Shown here: positions 35,861 through 43,900 of the stretch, in pieces
Layout of the letters: every line of letters starts with the position of its first letter
How positions within the stretch are numbered: position 1 is the stretch's first letter
Assembly: GCA_965250245.1 (NCBI GenBank)
Contig: OZ252296.1
Coordinates: 3,410,001 to 3,474,000 of the forward strand
Reading direction: 5' to 3'
DNA: 64,000 bases
Source: JABDIP01 sp965250245
GTDB taxonomy: Bacteria > Pseudomonadota > Alphaproteobacteria > DSM-16000 > Inquilinaceae
Notes under the pieces: model-generated
Told to the model about the DNA's origin: nothing
The model's input: the letters and a program-made list of their open reading frames with translations, nothing else
Databases searched by the model: none
Made by a program: the position numbers and the translations under genes

Positions 35861-36625
35861 CTAGAGCGGCTGCGGAAAGTTGATCATCGCGTCCTCGAAG
35901 GTCCGCAGCCAGTAGAGCATCCCGCCGGACAAGGTCAGCGCCAGCACCAGGATGCCGATCATCACCTGGATCGGGATGGCCACGAAGAAGACCTGCGCCT
36001 GGGGCATCAGCCGCGCCATCAGGCCGAGGCCGAGATAGAAGATCAGCCCGATCACGATGAAGGGCGCCGCCATGCGGACCCCGACGGCGAAGGCGCCGGA
36101 GACCTGTCGCGCGATGGTGTCGGCCATGTCGCCGAAGGGCAGCGCGTCACCGGGGACGAACATGGCATAGCTGTCGACCACGCCCAGCAACATGAGATGG
36201 TGCAGGTCGGTGATCAGGATCAGCAGTGTCGCGAAGGTCATCAGGAAGGTGCCGATCAGCGAGCTCTGGGCGGTGATCGAGGGGTTGAAGACGAAGGCGT
36301 TGGCCAGGCTGAGGTTGAAGGAGATCACCATGCCGGCAACATCGACGGCCGCCAGCACGATCCGGGCGACCAGCCCGAGGAAGGCGCCGACCAGGATCTC
36401 GCCCAGCACCAGCAGGCCCAGCGCCAGCGGGCTGGCCGGGATGTCGGGCAGGGCCGGTGCCAGCATCGGCGCGACCAGCAGGCTGATCAGCAGCGCCAGC
36501 ATCAGCCGGGCCCGCACCGTGACCACCGAATCGCCGATCGCCGGCAGCACCATCAGCGCCGCCCCGACGCGCACGAACACCAGCAGCGGCGCGAACAGTT
36601 CCGCGGCGATCAGCTGGGCGAGCAC
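35861..36625 (-). CDS. fliR: Flagellar biosynthesis protein FliR
   Basis: The 254-residue protein is an integral inner-membrane component of the flagellar export gate, with about six helices (for example LFAPLLVFVRVGAALMVLPA and VIGLIFYLGLGLMARL). The start is a GTG at 36625 because no ATG precedes it before an in-frame stop at about 36664; ATT starts are the only alternative. A family C palindromic repeat lies between it and fliQ, so the two may be joined by readthrough. Confidence 0.92.
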   Translation of the reverse strand: MLAQLIAAELFAPLLVFVRVGAALMVLPAIGDSVVTVRARLMLALLISLLVAPMLAPALPDIPASPLALGLLVLGEILVGAFLGLVARIVLAAVDVAGMVISFNLSLANAFVFNPSITAQSSLIGTFLMTFATLLILITDLHHLMLLGVVDSYAMFVPGDALPFGDMADTIARQVSGAFAVGVRMAAPFIVIGLIFYLGLGLMARLMPQAQVFFVAIPIQVMIGILVLALTLSGGMLYWLRTFEDAMINFPQPL

Positions 36626-36671
36626 TGTCCGGCCAATGAATTGAGGGGTGAATGAACCAATTCACACCAGC

Positions 36672-36762
36672 CGTCATTCCCGCGAAAGCGGGAATCCAGG
36701 GTTCCCGATGTTGACGGTATCACCATCGTGTTCACTGGATTCCCGCTTTCGCGGGAATGACG
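36672..36762. repeat. Family C palindromic repeat, inverted pair (copy 1)
   Basis: Two 28-base arms (36672-36699 and 36735-36762) are perfect reverse complements around a 35-base loop. Each arm itself contains the small palindrome ATTCCCGC-GAAA-GCGGGAAT. The same family occurs at 50140-50217, where the outer bases differ but still pair. Confidence 0.9.
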
Positions 36763-36826
36763 ACCTGAAAGAAGGCGGCCTTCCCGCTATGCGAAGGACC
36801 GTCAGCACCCATCTGCAGAAACGGCC

Positions 36827-37096
36827 TCAGGCGCCAAGGCCGATGATGCGGTCGGCGAGCCCCTCGGTGTAGGCGATCAGGGCCGACAGCATGAACGGCA
36901 GCAGGAAGATCATCGACACGACGATGACGATGATCTTCGGCACGAAGGTCAGGGTGATCTCCTGGATCTGGGTCAGCGCCTGGATCAGCGAGATCGACAG
37001 ACCGACCAGCAGCGCGATCAGCATCACCGGGGCGCCGATCTTCAACATGGTTAACAGCGTATCGCGCCCGATTTCCAGGGCCTCAGCGGCGTTCAC
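36827..37096 (-). CDS. fliQ: Flagellar biosynthesis protein FliQ
   Basis: The 89-residue protein has two membrane helices (LKIGAPVMLIALLVGLSISL and VVSMIFLLPFMLSALIAY) and the family motif QALTQIQEITLTFVPK between them. It is part of the inner-membrane export gate with FliP and FliR. The start is GTG 37096 with GGAAGG upstream. Length is the usual 88-90. Confidence 0.95.
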   Translation of the reverse strand: MNAAEALEIGRDTLLTMLKIGAPVMLIALLVGLSISLIQALTQIQEITLTFVPKIIVIVVSMIFLLPFMLSALIAYTEGLADRIIGLGA

Positions 37097-37153
37097 CGGT
37101 GACCTTCCTCTATGCTCTGTGTGTGATGGGGCGACCGGCCGGGGAACCGGCGG

Positions 37154-37465
37154 TCAGATCGGCATGCGGACGATTTCCTGATAGGCCTCGATGACCTTGT
37201 CGCGGATCGCCACCACGGTCTGCAGCGTGAGTTCGGCGTTGTTGACGGCCATCACCACATCGGTGAGCTCGGCCTGGCCGACCATCGCCTCGGCGGTCAC
37301 CTGCTCGCCGCGCATGCCGGCGGCGGCGGCATCGCCGATCATGTCGCGCACCATGCTGCCGAAGCTCTCGCCCGGGGCCGCGTCGCGGGCCTCCATGCCG
37401 GGGGCGCCGGCCTTGCCGGCGGCATTCGAGTAGGCGGCGGCGGCGTCGGAAATCTTGGCGATCAC
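37154..37465 (-). CDS. fliE: Flagellar hook-basal body complex protein FliE
   Basis: The 103-residue protein has the FliE C-terminal features: EQVTAEAMVGQAELTDVVMAVNNAELTLQ followed by VRDKVIEAYQEIVRMPI-like sequence. FliE joins the MS ring to the proximal rod. The start appears to be GTG 37465. It lies 32 bases downstream of flgC, as in most flgBC-fliE operons. Confidence 0.93.
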   Translation of the reverse strand: MIAKISDAAAAYSNAAGKAGAPGMEARDAAPGESFGSMVRDMIGDAAAAGMRGEQVTAEAMVGQAELTDVVMAVNNAELTLQTVVAIRDKVIEAYQEIVRMPI

Positions 37466-37497
37466 TGGCTTGTCTCCGTGTCCTCGGGGCGCCGGGA

Positions 37498-37908
37498 TCA
37501 GGCGCGCAACAGCTCGATCGTCTTGGTGAGCATCGAACGGGCGACCTCGATGGCGTTCAGGTTGGCCTCGTAGCTGCGCTGGGCCTCTCGCATGTCCATC
37601 ATCTCGACCAGCGTGTTGACGTTCGGATAGAGCACGTAGCCCTCATCGTCGGCGCTGGGGTGTCCCGGCTCGTAGCGCCGCTCGAACTGACCCGGATCCT
37701 CCGCGACATCGGCCACCTCGATGGTCTCCACGCCCATCGCCCGGTCGAAGATGCTGCGGAAGGTGACGACCTGCCGGCGGTAGGGCAGATCGTCCGGCGT
37801 CTGGCCGGTGGTGTCGGCATTCGCCAGGTTTTCGGAGATCACCCGCAGACGGGTGCCCTGGGCACGCATCGCGGCGGCGGAGATCTCCATGCTCTTCGAC
37901 AGGTCCAT
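37498..37908 (-). CDS. flgC: Flagellar basal-body rod protein FlgC
   Basis: The 136-residue rod protein has the N-terminal rod motif AAAMRAQGTRLRVISENLANADTT and the C-terminal EAQRSYEANLNAIEVARSML helix pair. It polymerises into the proximal rod with FlgB and FlgF. It lies 23 bases downstream of flgB. Confidence 0.95.
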   Translation of the reverse strand: MDLSKSMEISAAAMRAQGTRLRVISENLANADTTGQTPDDLPYRRQVVTFRSIFDRAMGVETIEVADVAEDPGQFERRYEPGHPSADDEGYVLYPNVNTLVEMMDMREAQRSYEANLNAIEVARSMLTKTIELLRA

Positions 37909-37931
37909 GGTTCGTGCCCTCCGAATTCGAA

Positions 37932-38342
37932 TCAGCGCGCGCCGCGGCCAAGCGCGGTGCGAATCATGCCGACATGCTTGCGGTACAGGCTGAGCGCCAA
38001 CTGGTGCTGCATGGCGGTCTCCGAAACGCGGATCAGCTGCTGCTCCAGCACCACCTCGTTGCCGGTCGGCGAGGTCTCGTAGACATCGTCGATGTCGCCG
38101 GCGACACCCGGCCGCGCGCCGCGTGCGGCCATGGGCTGTATGTGACCGGAATGCGTCGCGGCGACATTCATGGGCGTCCCGCCGGAACGGGCCAGATGCT
38201 CGGCAAACGGGCGCAAATCCTGGGGCCGGTAGTTCGGCGTGTCGGCATTGGCGATGTTTTTCGCGAGAACTTCTTGCCGATCATTCAACCAGTCGATTCG
38301 GCGCGTGATCAGTTTGAAGATGCCGAGATTGCTGAAATCCAT
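37932..38342 (-). CDS. flgB: Flagellar basal-body rod protein FlgB
   Basis: The 136-residue protein has the rod family signature RQEVLAKNIANADTPNYRPQDL and a C-terminal helix for polymerisation. It is the first gene of the minus-strand flgB-flgC-fliE-fliQ-fliR-flhB run. The region before it is shared with the divergent csrA gene, with an inverted repeat and a TTAAC half-site. Confidence 0.95.
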   Translation of the reverse strand: MDFSNLGIFKLITRRIDWLNDRQEVLAKNIANADTPNYRPQDLRPFAEHLARSGGTPMNVAATHSGHIQPMAARGARPGVAGDIDDVYETSPTGNEVVLEQQLIRVSETAMQHQLALSLYRKHVGMIRTALGRGAR

Positions 38343-38407
38343 GGGATGCCGGTGGGTTGGGACGTTGCGTTTCAGGGGTACGCCGACCCGCGCGCGCCTT
38401 AGGCGGA

Positions 38408-38427
38408 TGCGAGCCGGGATGCTCGCA
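38408..38427. promoter_or_regulatory. Inverted repeat between flgB and csrA
   Basis: A 7-bp perfect inverted repeat TGCGAGC / GCTCGCA with a 6-base spacer lies in the divergent promoter region, followed by TGTTAACATT, which holds a CtrA-like TTAAC half-site on one side. It is a candidate operator; a T-run is absent on both sides, so it is not a clear terminator. Confidence 0.4.
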
Positions 38428-38555
38428 CCGGCTTGTTAACATTCTCTAAAAATGTTTCACTTCTGAACAGCGACGGGCCGTCCCGCATGGTCATTTCGGC
38501 GGGGTTCTTCGGGGGGCGATGGTCCGCCAATTCAAGCGAGGCTCAGGCCACAGGC

Positions 38556-38792
38556 GTGCTCTATCTGACCCGCAAAATCGGTGAGACCATCGTGATCAAC
38601 GACGACATCCGGGTCACCGTCGTCGAGATACGGGGCAAATCCATCAAGCTCGGCTTCACCTTCCCGTCCGACGTGTCGGTGCTGCGGGAAGAGCTGTATG
38701 AGCGCATACAGGCCGAAAATCGCGCCGCGGCGGAATCCGCGGGCGACGTCTTCAAGGGACTGACCAGCTCAAAGAACGAACCGGGCGAATAG
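38556..38792 (+). CDS. csrA: Carbon storage regulator CsrA
   Basis: The 78-residue protein starts at GTG 38556 and carries the CsrA core LYLTRKIGETIVINDDIRVTVVEIRGKSIKLGF with the RNA-binding EELYERIQAEN end. It binds GGA motifs in mRNA leaders and inhibits translation, including of flagellin. It has an unusual C-terminal extension of about 15 residues. In flagellated bacteria it is antagonised by FliW, which is encoded at 62550. No strong ribosome binding site precedes the GTG. Confidence 0.93.
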   Translation: MLYLTRKIGETIVINDDIRVTVVEIRGKSIKLGFTFPSDVSVLREELYERIQAENRAAAESAGDVFKGLTSSKNEPGE

Positions 38793-38890
38793 GCCGCACA
38801 GCCGCGTTTCGCGTCTCGGTGACAATAGACGTGACGGTATTCTACCGAAGATGCATGATCGCATAGTTGAACAACCACCCGTTGCCAAAC

Positions 38891-38906
38891 TTAAGCCTTC
38901 CTTAAC
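38891..38906. promoter_or_regulatory. CtrA binding box upstream of the fliO-fliP group
   Basis: The sequence TTAAGCCTTCCTTAAC is a perfect TTAA-N7-TTAAC box. It lies about 50 bases ahead of the FlhB-like gene and is the best CtrA match in the window. CtrA activates class II flagellar genes in Caulobacter. Confidence 0.6.
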
Positions 38907-38958
38907 CACGATTCGCCACGCTTCCATCTCCCCATTTCCGGCTTGGGCACGCGGATTC

Positions 38959-39306
38959 GTGGACGATCGAGACGACCAGCAAGGGCCGCCCGAGGGCCGT
39001 TCGACGCCACGCCGCGGGTCTTCCCCCGTGGCCGTGGCGCTGCGCTACGACCTCGATCCCGCGCATGTCCCGAAGATCATCGCCTCCGGCCAGGGCGCGC
39101 TGGCAGAGAGCATCCTGCAGGCCGCCTTCGCGGCGGGCGTCAAGGTGCGCAAGGACGCCGATCTGACCGAATTGCTGGCCGCCATGGAGCTGGGCGAGGA
39201 CATCCCGGCGGAGGCCTTCGTCGCGGTGGCGGAGATCCTGCGCTACGTGTTCGAGGCGAACGGCAAGCTGCGCATCCTGGAGGAACGCGAAGGAGCGATG
39301 GAGTGA
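38959..39306 (+). CDS. FlhB C-terminal domain-like protein (EscU/YscU-type export switch paralogue)
   Basis: The roughly 115-residue product aligns by eye with the cytoplasmic FlhB domain: SSPVAVALRYD corresponds to NPTHFAVAMAY, KIIASGQGALAESILQAAFA to the following helix, and PAEAFVAVAEILRYVFEANG to PPEHYKAVAEVISYVFRLQG. The NPTH cleavage residues are replaced by SSPV, so it cannot self-cleave in the usual way. Short FlhB-like proteins of this kind (for example FlhX/YlqH) are known but poorly understood. GTG 38959 was chosen over an ATG at 38851 because upstream codons look non-coding. It lies behind a CtrA box. Confidence 0.8.
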   Translation: MDDRDDQQGPPEGRSTPRRGSSPVAVALRYDLDPAHVPKIIASGQGALAESILQAAFAAGVKVRKDADLTELLAAMELGEDIPAEAFVAVAEILRYVFEANGKLRILEEREGAME

Positions 39307-39620
39307 GCGAGGTTGCCCAGATCCGCCACGGGCTTGAGGAGGTCGTCGGCGCCGTCGCGCTGGCGCGCCGCAAGGTCGGCGAGGGCCAGCTGGTCGACCT
39401 GTCCGGTCTGGAGCGGCGGGTCGATGAGCTCTGCTCGGCGATTCGCGCCCAGGACGGCCGCGAGGCCCAGAGCCTGCGGCCGACCCTGCTCAGCCTGATC
39501 GACGACCTGACCCGGCTGTCCGACGCCCTGAAGGGCCAGCATGACGAAGTCGCGACATCGCTGAAGGGATCGCAGGACCATCGCTCGGCGGCCGCGGCCT
39601 ACCGCAAGCCGCAGGACTGA
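39303..39620 (+). CDS. Hypothetical helical protein of the fliO operon
   Basis: The 105-residue protein starts at GTG 39303, overlapping the previous stop by four bases with AAGGAG upstream. It is rich in Leu, Ala and charged residues with long amphipathic helices and no cysteine. I do not recognise a family. Its coupled position between an FlhB-like gene and fliO suggests a role as a flagellar chaperone or regulator (inference). Confidence 0.7.
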   Translation: MSEVAQIRHGLEEVVGAVALARRKVGEGQLVDLSGLERRVDELCSAIRAQDGREAQSLRPTLLSLIDDLTRLSDALKGQHDEVATSLKGSQDHRSAAAAYRKPQD

Positions 39621-39640
39621 GACCCGACCGCCGCCCGCCG

Positions 39641-39967
39641 ATGGCCCTCGACGCCTATTTCCGCTTCGCGATCGCGCTGGTCTTCGTCCTGGCGCTGATC
39701 GGCCTGCTCGCCTGGCTGGCCAAGCGCTTCGGCATGGCCGGCGCCTTCGTCAAGCCGCGCGCGTCACGCCGGCTGTCGGTGGTGGAATCGCTGCCGCTGG
39801 ATGCGCGGCACCGGCTGGTGCTGGTGCGCCGCGATGCGGTGGAGCATCTGGTCATGCTCGGCACCGCCGGCGACAGCCTGATCGAGGCCGGCATCAACCC
39901 GCCGCCGGACCCGGCCAAGTCGGCGGTCATCCCGCTGCGCCCGGCCTCCGGAGACAGCGAGTCATGA
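39641..39967 (+). CDS. fliO: Flagellar biosynthesis protein FliO
   Basis: The 108-residue protein has one N-terminal membrane helix (FAIALVFVLALIGLLAWLAKRF) and the FliO cytoplasmic motif RRLSVVESLPLDARHRLVLVRRD. FliO helps assemble and stabilise FliP in the export gate. Its stop overlaps the fliP start by four bases (ATGA). Confidence 0.9.
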   Translation: MALDAYFRFAIALVFVLALIGLLAWLAKRFGMAGAFVKPRASRRLSVVESLPLDARHRLVLVRRDAVEHLVMLGTAGDSLIEAGINPPPDPAKSAVIPLRPASGDSES

Positions 39968-40722
39968 GCCGGGCATGGCGGGGCACCGCCTGGCGTCTGG
40001 CCGCGCTGGCGATCGGGCTTGTTGGCCTGCTGGCAAGCGGGCCGGCGGCGGCGCAGACGCTGTCCCTGGATTTCGGCACCGGCGACGGCGAGACGACCGG
40101 CCTGATCCTGCAGATCGTCGCGCTGATCACCATCCTGTCGCTGGCGCCGTCGATCCTGGTCATGGTGACCTCGTTCACCCGCATCGTGGTGGTGCTGTCC
40201 TTCCTGCGAAGCGCGCTCGGTATCCAGCAGACGCCGCCCAACTCGGTGCTGATCAGCCTCGCCCTGTTCCTCACCTTCTTCATCATGAGCCCGGTGCTGC
40301 AGGCGGCCTATGAAGAGGGCATTCAGCCGCTGCTGGAAGACCGCATCGACGAGGCCGACGCCTTCGAGCGCACCATGTCGCCCTTCCACGGCTTCATGAT
40401 CGAGCATGTGCGCGAGCAGGATCTGGGGCTGTTCATGGAGATGGCCGGAGAGACCGAGATCAACGGTCCCGAGGAAGTGCCGCTTCAGGTGCTGGTGCCG
40501 GCCTTCATGATCAGCGAGCTGCGCCGGGCCTTCGAGATCGGCTTCCTGCTGTTCCTGCCCTTCCTGATCATCGACATGGTGGTGGCGTCGATCCTCATGT
40601 CCATGGGCATGATGATGCTGCCACCGATCATGATCTCGCTGCCCTTCAAGCTGATCTTCTTCGTCCTGGTGGACGGCTGGTACCTGATCGCCGGCAGCCT
40701 GATCCGCAGCTACGGGACCTAG
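39964..40722 (+). CDS. fliP: Flagellar biosynthesis protein FliP
   Basis: The 252-residue protein has a signal-like N-terminus (cleaved in many bacteria), the hydrophobic gate helices, and the motifs SLAPSILVMVTSFTRIVVVL and LLPFLIIDMVVASILMSMGM-like segments. It is the core export-gate subunit. It is followed by a family A repeat and a convergent gene. Confidence 0.96.
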   Translation: MSRAWRGTAWRLAALAIGLVGLLASGPAAAQTLSLDFGTGDGETTGLILQIVALITILSLAPSILVMVTSFTRIVVVLSFLRSALGIQQTPPNSVLISLALFLTFFIMSPVLQAAYEEGIQPLLEDRIDEADAFERTMSPFHGFMIEHVREQDLGLFMEMAGETEINGPEEVPLQVLVPAFMISELRRAFEIGFLLFLPFLIIDMVVASILMSMGMMMLPPIMISLPFKLIFFVLVDGWYLIAGSLIRSYGT

Positions 40723-40748
40723 ACGGAGCTGACGCGAGTCTTCGCGAG

Positions 40749-40889
40749 CCCCCTCACCCTCCCAACGCTTCGCGTCGGGTCCCTCCCTCTCCCACAAGGG
40801 GAGAGGGACTGGGGCCGGCGCTGATCCACACCCCTCTCCCCTTGTGGGAGAGGGAGGAACCCGCGCGTCAGCGTGGGAGGGTGAGGGGA
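40749..40889. repeat. Intergenic palindromic repeat, family A copy 3
   Basis: It is bounded by CCCCTCACCCTCCCA and its inverted partner TGGGAGGGTGAGGGG, with an inner CCCTCTCCCACAAGGGGAGA arm and its partner. It is the same family as 8364-8520 and 27096-27249 and lies between convergent fliP and the repeat protein gene. Confidence 0.9.
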
Positions 40890-40928
40890 CTCATGAAAGC
40901 TTGATCGCAGATCGCGACCGGATCCGCA

Positions 40929-43900
40929 TCAGCTTTGCGGGTCGGCGGCGGTGCGGTAGCCGGCGAGGAAGTTCTGGAACAGGTCGACCTCGGAGACCTG
41001 CTGGCGGACCGCCGCCAGATCGGCGATCTGCGGCGTGCCGCCGGAGGACCGGGTCAGGATGGCGAAGGTGTTGGCGCTGTTGGAACGCGCCATGGCGGAC
41101 CCGTACCGCTCGCCCAGCCGGTCGAGGCCGGCGCCGTCATTCGACAACGCCAGGGCGATGCCGAGATTGAGCACCAGCTTGGCCTGATCCTCCGCCATCG
41201 CCGTACCGGGCGCCGGCGGCGGCTCGACCAGCTCGGCCAGGGCGCCGGCGGCGGTGCGCCAGTCCTGGCCGCGCCAGGCGATGTCGGCCCGCGCCGCCGC
41301 GGCGATCGGCCGCCGGTCGTCGGCCAGCAGCGCCAGGGCGTCGGCCGCCTGTCCCAGCTCGGCATAGGCATGGGCGCGCAGCAGGCGCCGTTCGGGGGCC
41401 AGCGCCGGCAAGGCGTCGGCATCGGACTGGCTGCCGTCCAGCGCCTCCAGCGCCGCCCCGGGCTGTCCCGACAGCAGCCGGATCCCGGCCAGCCGGGTGC
41501 CGGTGCGGGCGCGGTCCGGACCTTCCAACCGGGTCTCGATCAGCTCGGCCAGGATATCGCCGGCCTGGTCCAGCAGGTCGATCTCCACCAGGCGCTCGGC
41601 CAGGCCTGCCAGCACCCGGTCGCCATCCTCGTTGTCCGGCATCAGATCAGAGAAATCGTGATAGAGCGAGATGGCGGCCAGCGGCGCCATGGCGGCCACC
41701 CGGGCCGAGCCGAACAGCTCGACGAACCGGGCCTGCAGACGGGCGGAATAGGCCTCGCCGGCCGGCGTTTCCGGGAACGACCGCGAGGCCTGCTGCAGGG
41801 TCTCCAGCGCGCTGCGATAGCGGCCTTCCTGCCAGTACAGGCCCTCGATCCGGTCGATCAGCTGGAACTCGATCTCGTCGCCGCGCCAGGCGAAACGCAG
41901 CGACTCGAAGGTGGCCACCGCCTCCTCCCAGTCGAGCGCGCCCTCCGCCAGGTCGAGCTCGATCAGCGCCAGCTCCGAGAGCGTGCGGTGGAACCGGTCG
42001 TCGGACGCCGCCGCCGCCTCGAACGCGCGGGCCGCCGAACCGGAATCGCCGATCTTCTCGGCCATGAGGCCGCGGAGGTAATGGGTCGAGGCCCAGCGCT
42101 CGGACTGGCCGTCGGTCAGCGCCGCGATGCGCATCAACTGCGCCTCGGCGGCGTCCGGATCGCCGGTCTCGATCGCGGTGCGCGCCGCAAGTCGCGCCAA
42201 CAGCTCGGCGAAGGGCCTGGGATAGGTCTCGATCAGCCGCCCTGCCCGCTCGAATTCCGCCGCGGCCCGGGTCCAGTCCTGGGACTTGGCGGCCGAAACC
42301 GCGCGCCACAGAGCCGCGTCGCGGGACTCCGCCAGGCCCGGATGATCCAGGTCCTCCGCCGCGGCCTCCAGCTCCTCGGCCAGCACACGCGCCGCGCCGC
42401 GCAACATCAGGAAGCTCTCCCGGCCGGCGATGGAAGGCTGGCTCTCCTCCACCAGGTCGAGCAGGCCGAGCGCCTCCTGGGCATAGCCATGGGCGAAGTT
42501 GAACCGGGCGAAGTCGAGCCGGGCGCGGTCCCGGTCGGCCTCCGGGGCAAGCGCCAGCGCCCGCTGCAGCGCCTGGCGCTGCTCGATGAAATCGTCGCCC
42601 TCCATGCCGCGCCAGACATCGACCTCCAGCAGCCGCCCCTCGGTGTCGACCGGCGGGGCGATGGCGATCACCTCCCGCGCGGTGTCCACCGAGGCCGAGA
42701 GCAGCAGACCTTCGGTATCGGTCACCTCGACCCCGTCGGTGGCAAGGCGCATGGCCAGGCTTTCGGACATGGGCCGCGCCACCATTCCCTGCACCGACGG
42801 CAACAGGCGCAGCTGGGCGAACCGGGCGCCGGCGGCAATCCCGACCGCAGGCTCGCGGACCGGCGCGGCGATCAGGGTGTCGCCGACGATGGGATCGGCG
42901 AAGCGGACCAGCCCCTGCGCCGTCGCGCCCTCGATCAGCAGACGGGGGCCCAGCGGGTAGTCGGGCTGCGGCACCACATCCAGGGTCTCCGCGGACCGGA
43001 TCGCCGCCGGCTCGATGGCCACGCGCCAGACATCGCCGCGGCGGGACACGGTGATCTCGCCCTCCTCGTCGGGCTCGAAGCGCAGCGCGATGCCGCCTTC
43101 GGCACGCACGATGTCGACGCTGCCCAGCGCCGGGCTGCCCTGGGACGCCAGCACGTTTGCATCCAGTCCGTCCTCCGACGCGAAGACGGCCCAGAGCGAC
43201 TGCCCGCGTTGGAACACCGCCAGCGCCGCCGGGACGCCGGGGTCGAACCGGGCGACCGGATCGACCGGCAGGGGCTCCAGCGGCACCGTCTCGATCTCCG
43301 CACCGATGCGCGGCCGACGGGGCAGCAGCGACAGAGGTTCACCGACGGGGCGCTCCGCAACCGCCTCCGCCGGTTCGGACGGGTCTTCGGCCATCGCCAT
43401 CTGCTCAGGCTCGGTCGCCGCCGCCGGCGGTTCCACCCTCTCATCCTCGACGGGCACACTGGCATGCGGGATGCGGGTCTCGGGATCGCGCTCGGCGATG
43501 GCCGGCACCATCTCGGGCACCGCGTCCGGTTCCGGCTCCGGCCTCGCGGCCACCGGCGGGGCGGGCGGCAACGGCGTTGGTGGCGGCGGTGCAGCCTCGG
43601 CGCGCACCGGCGCGGGCGTGCCGTCGCCTTGCAGAATATCGATGACGATCTTCGCGCCGAGGCGGAAGTGGCGCAGACGGGCATCGAACGGCACCGCCAC
43701 CGCCACCCGCAGCGGCCCGGTCTCGGCGATCTGGCGCAGCGCGTCGATGCGGCTCAGATTGGCCGGCCTGGCGCGGGCGAAATCCGCATCCGCCGCCGCC
43801 TCGAAGGCGATCAGGACGTTGCCGCCATCCTGCTCCGCCCGGTATCCGACCTCCTCGGGCCAGTCGAACACGATGCGGCTGTACTCGGCATGCTCGCCGC

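Noticed and set aside
36672..36762. CRISPR-like array from repeated palindromes
   Set aside because: Copies are dispersed single inverted pairs, not regularly spaced direct repeats with unique spacers.
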